Shown: positions 51,394 through 60,105 of the stretch, piece by piece
Numbering within the stretch: the first letter of the stretch is position 1
Layout: every line of letters starts with the position of its first letter
Assembly (NCBI RefSeq): GCF_030269515.1
Contig: NZ_BSTM01000001.1
Coordinates: 310,001-374,000 of the forward strand
Direction of reading: 5' to 3'
Length of the DNA: 64,000 bases
Source of the DNA: Actinomadura sp. NBRC 104412
GTDB taxonomy: Bacteria; Actinomycetota; Actinomycetes; Streptosporangiales; Streptosporangiaceae
Notes under the pieces: model-generated
Databases searched by the model: none
What the model was told of the DNA's origin: nothing
What the model saw: the letters and a program-made list of their open reading frames with translations, nothing else
Program-made: the position numbers and the translations under genes

Positions 51394-52364
51394 GTGAAGA
51401 GCTCCGCCGCGGTCCGGCCGAGGATGGCGGCGCGGTCCTCGTCCTTGAGGTCGGCCGCTGCGACGACCTCGCGCGGGGCCAGGTCCCCGATGGGGAACGG
51501 GTAGTCCGAGCCGAGCAGCACCCGGGCCGCGCCCGCCTTGGCCACCAGGAACTCCAGGGTCAGCGGGTCGAAGACGACGCTGTCGAAGTAGAGCCGGGCG
51601 AACGACTCCAGCGGGTCGGCCGTGGTGTCCGGGTGCAGCGCGTGGTTGCGTGTGAGGCGTCCCAGGACGTACGGGAGGGCGGCCCCGCCGTGCGCCACGA
51701 CGATGCGGGCTCCCGGGAACCTGGCCGGGATGCCGGTGTAGAGGAGCCGGGCCAGCGTGACCGTGCTGTCCTCCAGCCGGGCCAGCCCGTTCACCAGGCC
51801 GAAGTCCTGGTAGCGAGCCCCGGCTCCGGCGAAGCCGGGATGCAGGAAGATCACGGCACCGGTGTCGTCGGCGGCCTCCCAGAACGGGGTGTAGGCGGGA
51901 TCGTCCAGCTCCCGGCCGCCCGCCCGGGTGGCGATCATGATGCCGGGCAGCCCGGCGCGGCGGCAGGCCACCAGCGCGGCGGCGGCCCGCTCCGGGTCCT
52001 GCAGCGGAACGGTGCCGAGCGCGGTCAGCCGCTCGTCGGCCGCCGCGATCTCACCGACCGCCGAGGTGAGCAGCTCGGCCCAGGCGGCGCCCTCGGCGGC
52101 GGGCAGGTCGTACCCGAAGATGTCCAGCCAGCCGCCGATCACCTGGCGCTCCACGCCCTGCTCGTCCAGCCAGCCGAGACGCCGGTCCAGGTCGATCAGG
52201 CCGGGCGCGATCGGCCGGGTCGGCGTGCCGCCGGAGAACGCCACGGTGTACGTCGCCTCGTGCGGCCGGACCTCGACGCCGGGGAACCGCTCGCGCCCTG
52301 CGGCGAGGTCGTTCAGCAGCGCGCGCGGCGCGGCGTGCGCGTGGACGTCGATCACAGCGGTCAT
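51390..52364 (-). CDS. amidohydrolase, ACMSD-like (probable decarboxylase)
   Basis: A 324-residue TIM-barrel metalloenzyme of the amidohydrolase-2/ACMSD group. Metal ligands are seen in DVHAHAAPRALL (HxH), a mid His in VIFLHPGFAG, HGGAALPYVLGRL and GSDYPFPIGD (Asp). The group mostly carries out non-oxidative decarboxylation or ring/amide hydrolysis of aromatic acids. It lies between the large and FAD subunits of the Mo-hydroxylase, coupled to both by 4-nt overlaps, so it probably acts on the hydroxylated product. Confidence 0.85.
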   Translation of the reverse strand: MTAVIDVHAHAAPRALLNDLAAGRERFPGVEVRPHEATYTVAFSGGTPTRPIAPGLIDLDRRLGWLDEQGVERQVIGGWLDIFGYDLPAAEGAAWAELLTSAVGEIAAADERLTALGTVPLQDPERAAAALVACRRAGLPGIMIATRAGGRELDDPAYTPFWEAADDTGAVIFLHPGFAGAGARYQDFGLVNGLARLEDSTVTLARLLYTGIPARFPGARIVVAHGGAALPYVLGRLTRNHALHPDTTADPLESFARLYFDSVVFDPLTLEFLVAKAGAARVLLGSDYPFPIGDLAPREVVAAADLKDEDRAAILGRTAAELFT

Positions 52365-54760
52365 GCTTCTCCTCGGGATGTGGCCGTGGCCCGCAGCGCC
52401 GCCCACACGTCGCCGGGCTTGATCGGCAGCGAGTGGACGGGCGGCGCGCCCGCGGCGGTCAAAGCGTCGTTCACGGCTCCGGCGACGGCGGCCGGCGCGC
52501 CCATGTAGCCGGACTCGCCCGCGCCCTTCTGGCCGAGGGTCGTGTACGGCGAGGGCGTGCAGTGCTCGGTGTCGACGATCTGGGGCACCTCGTGCGTGCT
52601 GGGCAGGAGGTAGTCCATGAACGACTGGGTGAGCGGCTGCCCGTCCGGGTTGAAGGCGAACTGCTCGTACAGCGCGACGCCGATGCCGTGGGCGGTGCCG
52701 CCGTACACCATGCCGCGCACGACGTCCGGGTTGATGACCGTGCCGCAGTCGTGCGCGATGTAGTAGCGGTCCAGGTCGACCTTGCCGGTGCCGGGGTCGA
52801 TGGACGCGAGCACCAGGTGCACCTCGAAGGAGTAGGTCGGGTAGAGCTGCACGGTGCCGTCCGGCTTGGCCAGCGTGCCCGATCGCGGCGTGTGCGCGAC
52901 GTGGACGACCTCCAGGCCGGGCTGCATGCCGTCCGGCATGAGGTGCTGCTTGCGGTGCGCGATCGCGACGATCTCGTCCCAGCCCAGGCGCCGCTCGGGG
53001 GCGCCGCGGACGACGACGTCGCCGCGGTCGTAGTGGACCTCGTCCACAGCGACGCCGAGGTTGTGCGCGGCGATGGCGCGCAGCTTCCCCTTCAGCTCCT
53101 CGCTCGCGCCGCGGATGGCCCGGCCGAGCACGATGGTCATCCGGCTGCCGACCGGGCTCTGGGACGGCAGCCCGGTCAGGGAGTCGGCCCGCACCACCGC
53201 GATCGAGGAGGGGTCGCGGCCCAGCTCCTCGCCGACCAGCGTGGCCACCATCGTGTCGTGCGACTGCCCGGCGGAGGACAGCGCGACGATCGCGGTGACG
53301 GCGCCCTCGCCGTCCACCCGCAGCCGGCAGCCCTCGGGGAAGGTGGTCTTGTCGTTGGACGGGTTCATCACGTTCTCGAAGATCGCGTTGCCGCCGCCCG
53401 GTTCCAGGCAGGACGCGACCCCGATGCCGGCGAGCCGCCCGGCGGCGCGCAGCTCGTCCCGGCGCGCCTCCAGCGCGGGCAGCCCGGCCAGCGCGACGGC
53501 CTTGTCCATGACCGCCGGGTAGTCGCCGGAGTCGTACTCGGTGCCGCTGGGGATCCGGTACGGGAACTCCTCCGGCCGGATGAAGTTGCGGCGGCGCAGC
53601 TCGATGCGGTCCATGCCGAGGTCGCGGGCGGCCTGGTCGACGGCCGCCTCGATCGCGTAGTTCGTCGGGGACTGCCCGAAGCCGCGCACCGCGACCTGGC
53701 CGGTCTTGTTGGTGACCACGGCGGTGGCGTTGTAGGACACGCTCGGGATCCGGTACGGGCCGACGATCGCGCCGATCGGCTTGGCGAGCTGTAGCGGCGA
53801 CCGTCCCGGGTAGGCGCCCTCGTCGTCGATCACGTCGATGCGGATGCAGGTGAAGACCCCGTCGGCGGTGTAGGACAGCTCCACGTCGAAGATGCGGTCG
53901 GGGCCGTGGAAGTCGCCGCCGTGCATGTTCTCGGCGCGGTCCTCGATCAGCTTGACCGGGGCGTCCAGCCGCCGCGCCAGGTACCCGACCAGCACGCCGT
54001 GCTTGATGCCGCGCTTGACGCCGTAGCTGCCGCCCACGTCCACGTCGAAATGCACGCGGACCTGGTTGGTGGGGATGCGCAGCGAGCGGGCCAGTTGCTC
54101 GGGGAACTGCGGCATCTGGATCGACGCCCACACGTCCAGGAGGTCGCGGTCCCGGTCCCATCGCGCGACGACGCCGAAGGTCTCCAGCGGCACGGTCGAG
54201 TTGCGGTTCCAGCGGGTGCGGACGCGGGACGTGCCGTCGGCGCGCGCCCGGTCACCGTCCACATCGCCCCAGCGGAACTCGCGGTGCGCCATGACGTTCG
54301 TGCCGTGCGCCTCATGGACGAGCGGAGCCCCGTCCTGCGCGGCCTGCTCGGGGTCGAGCACGGCGGGGAGCGGCTCGTAGTCGACGTACACCCGCTCGGC
54401 GCCGTCCTCGGCCTGCGCCCTGGACTCGGCGACCACGGCGGCGACCCACTCCCCCGCGTACCGGGTCTCCTCCACCGCCAGCGGACGCCATTGCACGTCC
54501 GGGACGTTGAGGTACTGGCGCAGCGGCTCGGTGTCCTTGGCCAGTTCCTCCCCGGTCAGGACGGCGACCACCCCGTCCACCTCCAGGGCCTCGGACACGT
54601 CGATCCCGGTGATGCGGGCATGCGCGTGCGGGCTGGTGACCAGGCCGACATGGAGCGTTCCCGGCGGGGTGATGTCGGCGACGTACCGTCCCCGCCCGGT
54701 CACGAACCGCCGGTCCTCCCGAATCCGCCCGGGCTTGGACACATACCTGTGGCCGCTCAT
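52361..54760 (-). CDS. molybdenum hydroxylase large (Mo-binding) subunit
   Basis: A 799-residue xanthine-dehydrogenase-family catalytic subunit that binds the molybdopterin cofactor. FVTGRGRYVADITPPGTLHV, GEWVAAVVAESRAQAEDGA, AVRGFGQSPTNYAIEAAVD, FPYRIPSGTEYDSGD, LSSAGQSHDTMVATLV and EVPQIVDTEH are family features; the catalytic-base region near the C-terminus is QKGAGESGYMGAP with Glu. The CO-dehydrogenase signature AYRCSFR is absent (AVRGFGQ instead), so this is a hydroxylase for an organic substrate, not a CODH. The true start is ATG 54760, within the stop of the Fe/S subunit gene. Confidence 0.93.
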   Translation of the reverse strand: MSGHRYVSKPGRIREDRRFVTGRGRYVADITPPGTLHVGLVTSPHAHARITGIDVSEALEVDGVVAVLTGEELAKDTEPLRQYLNVPDVQWRPLAVEETRYAGEWVAAVVAESRAQAEDGAERVYVDYEPLPAVLDPEQAAQDGAPLVHEAHGTNVMAHREFRWGDVDGDRARADGTSRVRTRWNRNSTVPLETFGVVARWDRDRDLLDVWASIQMPQFPEQLARSLRIPTNQVRVHFDVDVGGSYGVKRGIKHGVLVGYLARRLDAPVKLIEDRAENMHGGDFHGPDRIFDVELSYTADGVFTCIRIDVIDDEGAYPGRSPLQLAKPIGAIVGPYRIPSVSYNATAVVTNKTGQVAVRGFGQSPTNYAIEAAVDQAARDLGMDRIELRRRNFIRPEEFPYRIPSGTEYDSGDYPAVMDKAVALAGLPALEARRDELRAAGRLAGIGVASCLEPGGGNAIFENVMNPSNDKTTFPEGCRLRVDGEGAVTAIVALSSAGQSHDTMVATLVGEELGRDPSSIAVVRADSLTGLPSQSPVGSRMTIVLGRAIRGASEELKGKLRAIAAHNLGVAVDEVHYDRGDVVVRGAPERRLGWDEIVAIAHRKQHLMPDGMQPGLEVVHVAHTPRSGTLAKPDGTVQLYPTYSFEVHLVLASIDPGTGKVDLDRYYIAHDCGTVINPDVVRGMVYGGTAHGIGVALYEQFAFNPDGQPLTQSFMDYLLPSTHEVPQIVDTEHCTPSPYTTLGQKGAGESGYMGAPAAVAGAVNDALTAAGAPPVHSLPIKPGDVWAALRATATSRGEA

Positions 54761-55245
54761 CGGGGACCCGCCGCGGCGGCCTCGGCCGCCCGTTCGACGG
54801 CCTCGCGGATCTGGACGTAGCCGGTGCAGCGGCAGATGTTGCCGCCCAGCGCGTCGTCGATCTCCTCCCTGGACGGGTTCGGCCGCTCGTCCAGCAGCGC
54901 CTGCGCGGCCAGCACCATGCCGGGCGTGCAGTACCCGCACTGGAGGGCGTGGGCGTCGCAGAACGCCTGCTGCACCGGGCTCAGCCGGCCGTCCGGCTCG
55001 CCCACGCCCTCGATCGTCGTCACCGACCGCCCGTCGGCCTGCACCGCCAGGACGATGCACGAGCGCACCGGCTCGCCGTCCAGCAGCACGGTGCAGGCAC
55101 CGCAGACGCCGTGCTCGCAGCCCAGATGCGTCCCGGTCAGGCCGAGCGTGTCGCGCAGCAGGTCGGCCAGGCTGGTCCTGGCCGCCGTGACACAGCGGCG
55201 CGGCTCGCCGTTGACGATCGGCTCGATCTCATGGCGGCTTCCCAT
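54757..55245 (-). CDS. molybdenum hydroxylase iron-sulfur (small) subunit
   Basis: A 162-residue protein with two [2Fe-2S] clusters: the plant-ferredoxin-type CEHGVCGACTVLLDG plus its distant Cys, and the helical-domain pair CGYCTPGMVL and NICRCTGY. It transfers electrons from molybdenum to FAD. ATG 55245 directly follows the stop of the alpha/beta hydrolase, and its stop overlaps the large-subunit start. Confidence 0.95.
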   Translation of the reverse strand: MGSRHEIEPIVNGEPRRCVTAARTSLADLLRDTLGLTGTHLGCEHGVCGACTVLLDGEPVRSCIVLAVQADGRSVTTIEGVGEPDGRLSPVQQAFCDAHALQCGYCTPGMVLAAQALLDERPNPSREEIDDALGGNICRCTGYVQIREAVERAAEAAAAGPR

Positions 55246-56058
55246 TCAGCTCCCCCCGATGCGGTCGAGGAAGCCCTCGACCAGTCGCGTGAACTCCGCC
55301 GGGTTCTCCAGGTTGGACAGGTGCCCGGCCTCCGGGACGGTGCGCAGCTCGGCGCCCCGGATCCCGGCGGCGATGCGCTCCGACAGCGGGCGCGGCGTCT
55401 TGGCGTCCCGCTCGCCCCACAGGACGAGCGCCGGGGCCCGTACGGCGGCCAGCCGGTCGGTGATGCGGACGCCGAAGCAGCCCGCGCAGACGGCGGCGTA
55501 GCGGTCGGCGTCCATCCCGGCGATCGCCTTCCGCACGGCCTCGGCGCCGTCCGGCGGCGGCGTGCGGGTGAAGGTGTCGGCGACGTAGGAGTCGGCCAGC
55601 GCCGCCATGCCCTGCTCGCGCGCCCGCCCGGCCAGTGCCGCGATCCTGGCCTCCGTCACCGCGGGCTCCAGCTCGGTGAAGCCGTCCGCGACGACGATGC
55701 CCGAGACCCGTTCGGGACGGGACGAGGCGTAGGCGATCGCCTGGATGCCGCCCAGCGACACCCCGACCAGCGCGGCCCGGCCGACCCGCGCGTCGTCCAG
55801 CACCCGGTCGAGGTCATCGGCCCAGGCGGAGGGCCACTCGCCGTCCGCCGGCACGCGCTCGTCCCAGCCGGACGCGCCGTGCCCCCGGCTGTCGGGGACC
55901 AGCACCCGCCGGCGTTCCGACAGGACCGCCGCCTGCTGCCGCCACATGCGTCCGTCGGCGCCGAGGCTGTGCAGCAGCACCACCGCCTCGGCGGACCTGG
56001 GTCCCAGATCCAGATAGCTCAGGTCGGGATGGCCGCCCGTGGTACGCGGCTGGTTCAC
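55246..56058 (-). CDS. alpha/beta hydrolase, enol-lactonase-like
   Basis: A 270-residue alpha/beta hydrolase. VVLLHSLGADGRMWRQQ, DSRGHGASGWDE, nucleophile elbow GVSLGGIQAIAYA, VLWGERDAKTPR (acid) and EAGHLSNLENPAEF (His) form a complete catalytic set similar to 3-oxoadipate enol-lactonases. GTG 56058 overlaps the ATPase stop (GTGA). Between importer and Mo-hydroxylase genes, it likely hydrolyses an ester, lactone or ring-cleavage product in the same pathway; the exact bond is unknown. Confidence 0.88.
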   Translation of the reverse strand: MNQPRTTGGHPDLSYLDLGPRSAEAVVLLHSLGADGRMWRQQAAVLSERRRVLVPDSRGHGASGWDERVPADGEWPSAWADDLDRVLDDARVGRAALVGVSLGGIQAIAYASSRPERVSGIVVADGFTELEPAVTEARIAALAGRAREQGMAALADSYVADTFTRTPPPDGAEAVRKAIAGMDADRYAAVCAGCFGVRITDRLAAVRAPALVLWGERDAKTPRPLSERIAAGIRGAELRTVPEAGHLSNLENPAEFTRLVEGFLDRIGGS

Positions 56059-56840
56059 ACGGCTCCCTTCTGCGTGTTCTCTACGGGCCCCGGGCTCTCC
56101 GGCGCCTCGGGTGTCATCGCGGTGAGGACGCGTTCCCGCAGCTTCTCCAGCTCCTCGGGCGACGGGTCGGCCGGGACGGCGACGTCGTCGGCGAGATGGC
56201 CGGGCGGGCGCATCACCAGGATCCGCTCGCCGAGCGTCAGCGCCTCGCCGAGCGAATGGGTGATCACCACTCCGGTCTTGCCGTTGGCGCGGACCAGCTC
56301 GACGAACTCGGCGCGCAGCGCGGTCGCGGTGATCTCGTCCAGCGCGGAGAACGACTCGTCGCACAGGATGATCTCCGGATCGACGGCGAACGCGCGGGCC
56401 AGCGACACCCGCTGCCGCTGGCCGCCCGACAGTTGGTGCGGGTAGGCGTCCTCGCGTCCCGCCAGGCCGAGCCGCGACAGCCAGTCGCGGGCACGCGCGT
56501 CCCAGTGCTCCTTGGGAATCCCGGCGAACTTCATGCCGACCTTCACGTTCTGGAGGGCGGTGCGCCAGGGCAGCAGCCGGGCGTCCTGGAACACCACGGC
56601 GATGCGCCGCCGGAACCAGTCGAACTCGGAGTGCGGGTCGTGGCCCTGCACCCTGACGGTGCCGTCGGTGGGCGGGAACAGCCCGAGGATCAGGTTGAAC
56701 GTCGTGGACTTCCCGCAGCCGGTGACGCCCACGATGGAGACGATCTCGCCGCGGCGGATGCCGAAGCTGAGATCGCGCACCGCGTGATGCCCGGGGAAGA
56801 CCTTGTTGACCCGGTCGAACTCGATGATCGTCGCGGACAT
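56055..56840 (-). CDS. ABC importer ATPase, nitrate/sulfonate/taurine type
   Basis: A 261-residue ATPase of the SsuB/TauB class. Walker A GVTGCGKSTT, Q-loop VFQDARLLPWRT, signature LSGGQRQRVSLARA, Walker B IILCDESFSALDE and H-loop VVITHSLGEAL are intact. It powers the permease encoded 5 bp upstream; its stop overlaps the hydrolase start. Confidence 0.94.
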   Translation of the reverse strand: MSATIIEFDRVNKVFPGHHAVRDLSFGIRRGEIVSIVGVTGCGKSTTFNLILGLFPPTDGTVRVQGHDPHSEFDWFRRRIAVVFQDARLLPWRTALQNVKVGMKFAGIPKEHWDARARDWLSRLGLAGREDAYPHQLSGGQRQRVSLARAFAVDPEIILCDESFSALDEITATALRAEFVELVRANGKTGVVITHSLGEALTLGERILVMRPPGHLADDVAVPADPSPEELEKLRERVLTAMTPEAPESPGPVENTQKGAV

Positions 56841-56845
56841 CGGCG

Positions 56846-57742
56846 TCAGCCCTCCACTCTCGGGGCCGCGGCGGAGGTCGCCGGGCGGCCGCTCGCCTCG
56901 CTCGGGAGGCCCACCCGGGGCCGGTAGCGCAGCACCCAGGACTCCAGCAGCTCCACCACGGCCTGGATGATCAACATGCAGACGGCCAGCAGCAGCGTCC
57001 ACGACACCACCGAGGCCATGTCGAACAGTTGCTGCGCCGACAGCAGCTGCGCGCCGACCCCCACGGTCGCGCCGACCAGCTCGGCGATCAGCACCATCCG
57101 GATCCCGAGCCCGAGGTTGACCTTCCACGCGGTGAAGACGCCGGGGGTGATGGCGGGCAGCGTGATCTCACGGAACAGCGCCCACCGGCCGGGCCGGAAC
57201 GAGCGCGCCATGTCGCGCAGCTCCGCCGGGATCGCCCGGTAGGAGTCGTAGGTCTGCAACGCGAAGCCGGGCAGCGTCACCAGCACCATGACGAACCAGA
57301 CCCGCAGCTCCACGTCCGCGAACCAGATCACCGCGATGATCACCCAGGACAGCGAGGGGATGCCCTGGACGAACCGGATCAGCGGGAGCAGGTAGCGGGC
57401 GGCCGCCGAGCTGGTGCCCATGGCCAGGCCCAGCGCCAGCCCGACCGCGAACGCCGCGGCCAGGCCGACGCCGACACGGGCCAGGGTGGTCAGCAGGTTC
57501 CGCAGCGACTCCCAACTGGTGAGGATGCTCCACATCTCCTGGGCGACGCTGGGAATGGTCGGCACGGTGTACTCGGCCGTGAACCGGGACGCGAGGGCCC
57601 AGATCCCCAGCAGTACCGCCACAAGGATCGGCAGGCTCGGGTCGCGGAACCGGCGCCACGGCGAAGGACGCTCCGCGACCGGCCCGGCGGCTCCGGGGCC
57701 GGACCCGGGCTTCGGTGAGGTGGAGACGGTGGTGGTGGCCAT
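56846..57742 (-). CDS. ABC importer permease, nitrate/sulfonate/taurine type
   Basis: A 298-residue membrane subunit with six helices after a Pro/Ser-rich start. The coupling region is AIPAELRDMARSFRPGRWALFREITLPAITPGVF, here seen in two parts, as in SsuC/TauC proteins. ATG 57742 lies in TGATG with the stop of the binding protein gene, so the two are coupled. Confidence 0.93.
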   Translation of the reverse strand: MATTTVSTSPKPGSGPGAAGPVAERPSPWRRFRDPSLPILVAVLLGIWALASRFTAEYTVPTIPSVAQEMWSILTSWESLRNLLTTLARVGVGLAAAFAVGLALGLAMGTSSAAARYLLPLIRFVQGIPSLSWVIIAVIWFADVELRVWFVMVLVTLPGFALQTYDSYRAIPAELRDMARSFRPGRWALFREITLPAITPGVFTAWKVNLGLGIRMVLIAELVGATVGVGAQLLSAQQLFDMASVVSWTLLLAVCMLIIQAVVELLESWVLRYRPRVGLPSEASGRPATSAAAPRVEG

Positions 57743-58743
57743 CAGAGCCCCCTGTGGACGACGGTGGACGGTGGGGTCTTCTCGAGGTATCCGGTCTCCC
57801 GGCCGGCCCGGAACACCGCGGCGATGCCGTCGGTGAGCGCGGAGGCGGGACGGACGCGCAGTCGCAGCCGCTGCTGGTTCCTGATCAGCCCCTCCAGGGT
57901 CTTCGCCTTGCCGTTCGGGGTGGTGACGGCGATGATCTTGGCCGCGGCGGCGGGGTTGGCGGTCGTCCAGGCGGCCGCGTCGGAGTAGACCCGGTACAGG
58001 CCGGCGACCACGTCCGGGTGCTTGTGCGCCCACTCGCGGTGCGCCGCCAGTCCGAGGTAGGGGATGGTGTCCGTGCCGAACGCGGCGCGCCAGCGCGACA
58101 TGCCGATGTCGAGCGCGCGGATGCCCGGCTTCCTCGCCCGCAGCGAGGAGTAGGCGGGCTCCCAGATCTCGGTCGCGTCGGACCGTCCTATCAGGGCCAT
58201 CGTGGACAGCCCGGCCGTGGTCTGGTTGAGCAGCTCGACCGCGCCGAGGTCCAGGCCCGCCTGCTGCGCGAACCAGGCGAACATGGCGTGGTTGGTCGTC
58301 CCCGTCGCCGCCGCCAGCCTGCGCCCGTGCAGGTCGGGCAGGGCGCGGATGTCCGGCTCGGACGTCACGACCGTGCAGAAGTAGTCGAAGAGGTTGAACA
58401 GGTAGGTGACGTCAACGCCCCGTTCGGTGCGCAGCGCCTCGGACAGCAGCGCCGCGCTGCCGCCGACCTGGTAGTGCCCGGACGCGAACTCGGTGTTGTA
58501 GTTGTCGGGCGTGGCGTAGGAGAAGGCGATCCGCAGGCCGTGCCGCAGGTCGATGCCCTGCTTTTTGATCACCGCGGGGAGGAAGGCGCCCAGGGACGGG
58601 GGCCGGAACGCGAGGACCTTGACCGTGAGCCGGCCGTCCGGGCCCTTGGTCACCCCTTCGGCGGAGCCGCACGCGGCCGTCGCCGCCGCGACGCCCAGCC
58701 CGAGGCCGCCCGCCAGCACCGCCCGCCGTGGGAGGGCGCTCAT
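57742..58743 (-). CDS. ABC importer substrate-binding lipoprotein (NMT1/THI5-like)
   Basis: A 333-residue binding protein of the SsuA/TauA/NMT1 class. The start MSALPRRAVLAGG and hydrophobic stretch end in a lipobox-like TAAC (Cys at about 25). The fold elements YFCTVVTSEPDIRALPDL, ATGTTNHAMFAWFAQQAGL and ATEIWEPAYSSL are as in aliphatic-sulfonate and aromatic-compound binding proteins. It overlaps the IclR stop by ATGA. Substrate not known; members bind sulfonates, nitrate, thiamine precursors and aromatic acids. Confidence 0.9.
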   Translation of the reverse strand: MSALPRRAVLAGGLGLGVAAATAACGSAEGVTKGPDGRLTVKVLAFRPPSLGAFLPAVIKKQGIDLRHGLRIAFSYATPDNYNTEFASGHYQVGGSAALLSEALRTERGVDVTYLFNLFDYFCTVVTSEPDIRALPDLHGRRLAAATGTTNHAMFAWFAQQAGLDLGAVELLNQTTAGLSTMALIGRSDATEIWEPAYSSLRARKPGIRALDIGMSRWRAAFGTDTIPYLGLAAHREWAHKHPDVVAGLYRVYSDAAAWTTANPAAAAKIIAVTTPNGKAKTLEGLIRNQQRLRLRVRPASALTDGIAAVFRAGRETGYLEKTPPSTVVHRGL

Positions 58744-59561
58744 GGCGTGGCCACCGTCTCTTCTCCGGAGACCACCAGCGTGCCGGGGCCGCCCAGCGCC
58801 CGCGAGATCGCCACGGCGGTCTCGACCGTGCGGTCGCGCAGCGTGTCGAAGCGGTCGGGTCCGAACCGCTGCTCGGGCAGGCAGAGCCCCACGGACGCGA
58901 CGACCCGCCCGGTGTGGTCGCGGATCGGGGCCGCGACACCGCCGACCTCGTCCCGGTAGCTGCCGTGGTTGACGGCGTACCCGAGCGAGCGGACGCCCGC
59001 CAGCAGCGCCTCCAGCTCGGCGGGGTCGGTCACCGAGTTGGCGGTGTAGGCGGGCAGCGGCCCGGCCAGCACCGAGGCGATCTCCTCGCGCGACTCGAAG
59101 GCCAGCAGCGCCCGGCCGGTCGCCACGCAGGTCGCCGGGCAGCGCCGCCCGACGTGCGACTTGGCCACCACCGGGTGCAGGCTCTCCAGCTTGTCGACGT
59201 AGACGACGTCGCCGTGGTCGTACACGGCCAGGTGCACGGTCTCGCCGGTGCCGGTGTTGAGCGCGGACAGGTGCGGGGACGCGACGGCGCGGAGGTCGAG
59301 GTTGGCCGCCCACAGGCTGCCCAGCTCGAAGCACCGCACGCCGGCCGAGTAGCGGGACGTGCGCGGATCCTGTGTCACGTAGCCGCGCGCCTGCAACGTC
59401 GTCAGCAGCCGGTGGATGGTCGCCTTGGGGCCGTCCACGCTCTCCACGATCTCGGCGAGCCCGCGCGGACCACCGGACCGGACGAGCAGTTCGAGGATGT
59501 CCAGCGCCCGTTCGAGCTGGCCGCTGCCACCCCCTTGGGGGGAATTGGACCGCTGTTCCAT
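58740..59561 (-). CDS. IclR family transcriptional regulator of the Mo-hydroxylase operon
   Basis: A 273-residue regulator: winged HTH in QLERALDILELLVR, LAEIVESVDGPKATIHRLLTTL and RYSAGVRCFELG, then the effector domain with VGRRCPATCVATGRALLAF and GYAVNHGSYRDEVGGVAAPI. The start chosen is ATG 59561, because a TTGACA/TTTGAT promoter ends 7 nt before it; an ATG three codons upstream would fall in the promoter. As first gene of the operon, it probably controls the whole 10-kb message through the palindrome in that promoter. Confidence 0.92.
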   Translation of the reverse strand: MEQRSNSPQGGGSGQLERALDILELLVRSGGPRGLAEIVESVDGPKATIHRLLTTLQARGYVTQDPRTSRYSAGVRCFELGSLWAANLDLRAVASPHLSALNTGTGETVHLAVYDHGDVVYVDKLESLHPVVAKSHVGRRCPATCVATGRALLAFESREEIASVLAGPLPAYTANSVTDPAELEALLAGVRSLGYAVNHGSYRDEVGGVAAPIRDHTGRVVASVGLCLPEQRFGPDRFDTLRDRTVETAVAISRALGGPGTLVVSGEETVATP

Positions 59562-59568
59562 GTTCGGC

Positions 59569-59597
59569 ATCAAAGTGGAACGTTAAACCAATGTCAA
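59569..59597 (-). promoter_or_regulatory. promoter with IclR-type operator in the spacer
   Basis: Minus-strand TTGACA (59597-59592), 17-bp spacer, TTTGAT (59574-59569), then 7 nt and ATG 59561. The spacer holds TGGAACGTTAAACCA (59576-59590), a 15-mer with TGG/CCA ends and an AACGTT core, close to the TGGAAATNATTTCCA consensus known for IclR proteins. A bound regulator would sit exactly between -35 and -10. Confidence 0.75.
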
Positions 59598-59637
59598 GAC
59601 CTTAACCCGTTCTACCTGGGACGTGACGGTACGCGGG

Positions 59638-59643
59638 CATAGT
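59638..59643 (+). promoter_or_regulatory. -10 element for leaderless phosphatase transcript
   Basis: CATAGT ends 7 nt before ATG 59651 with no ribosome binding site; the -35 is not recognisable. Confidence 0.4.
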
Positions 59644-59650
59644 GGTCCCC

Positions 59651-60094
59651 ATGGGGTCCATGCGCCTTGAGCAAGCCGTCCGCCTGCCGGACGGGAGTTG
59701 GGTCCGCGGACGCGGCCTGCGGAACGAGCCGCCCTCCGGCCCGGCCCCCGAATGGGGCCTCTATCTGGGGACCGCGCGTCTGCGCAGCCGCCATGACAGC
59801 GCGCTGACCTGGCCGCACGAATGGATCGACTGGCCCGACTTCATGGTGCCGCGCGACCGGGACCACGCGGTCGCCCAGATTCGGGCCGTGCACGAGAAGG
59901 CGCGCGAGGGCCGTCTCGTCGAGGTCGCGTGCAACGGCGGTATCGGGCGCACCGGCACCGCGATCGCCTGCCTGGCCGTCCTGGCCGGAATCCCGCCCCG
60001 TGAGGCGGTGACCTGGGCGAGGACCAACTACCACCGCCGGGCGGTCGAGACACCGTGGCAGCGCAGATGGGTGTACCGCTTCCCCACCGGCTGA
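59651..60094 (+). CDS. dual-specificity-type protein phosphatase
   Basis: A 147-residue protein with the PTP active-site loop CNGGIGRTG: nucleophile Cys94 and Arg100 fit CX5R. The aspartate acid region could be WIDWPDFMVP. Size and motif match small bacterial dual-specificity/tyrosine phosphatases; phosphoprotein substrates are likely, given the kinases of this genome, but unproven. ATG 59651 rather than GTG 59642 is chosen from the CATAGT-N7 spacing. It is divergent from the IclR-led operon. Confidence 0.8.
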   Translation: MGSMRLEQAVRLPDGSWVRGRGLRNEPPSGPAPEWGLYLGTARLRSRHDSALTWPHEWIDWPDFMVPRDRDHAVAQIRAVHEKAREGRLVEVACNGGIGRTGTAIACLAVLAGIPPREAVTWARTNYHRRAVETPWQRRWVYRFPTG

Positions 60095-60105
60095 CCGGAG
60101 CGGCG

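Noticed and set aside
49532-55245. Identification of the Mo enzyme as carbon monoxide dehydrogenase
   Set aside because: CoxG, CoxM and CoxS-like subunits are present, but the large subunit lacks the AYRCSFR active-site loop and CO-specific accessory genes; a hydroxylase is more likely.
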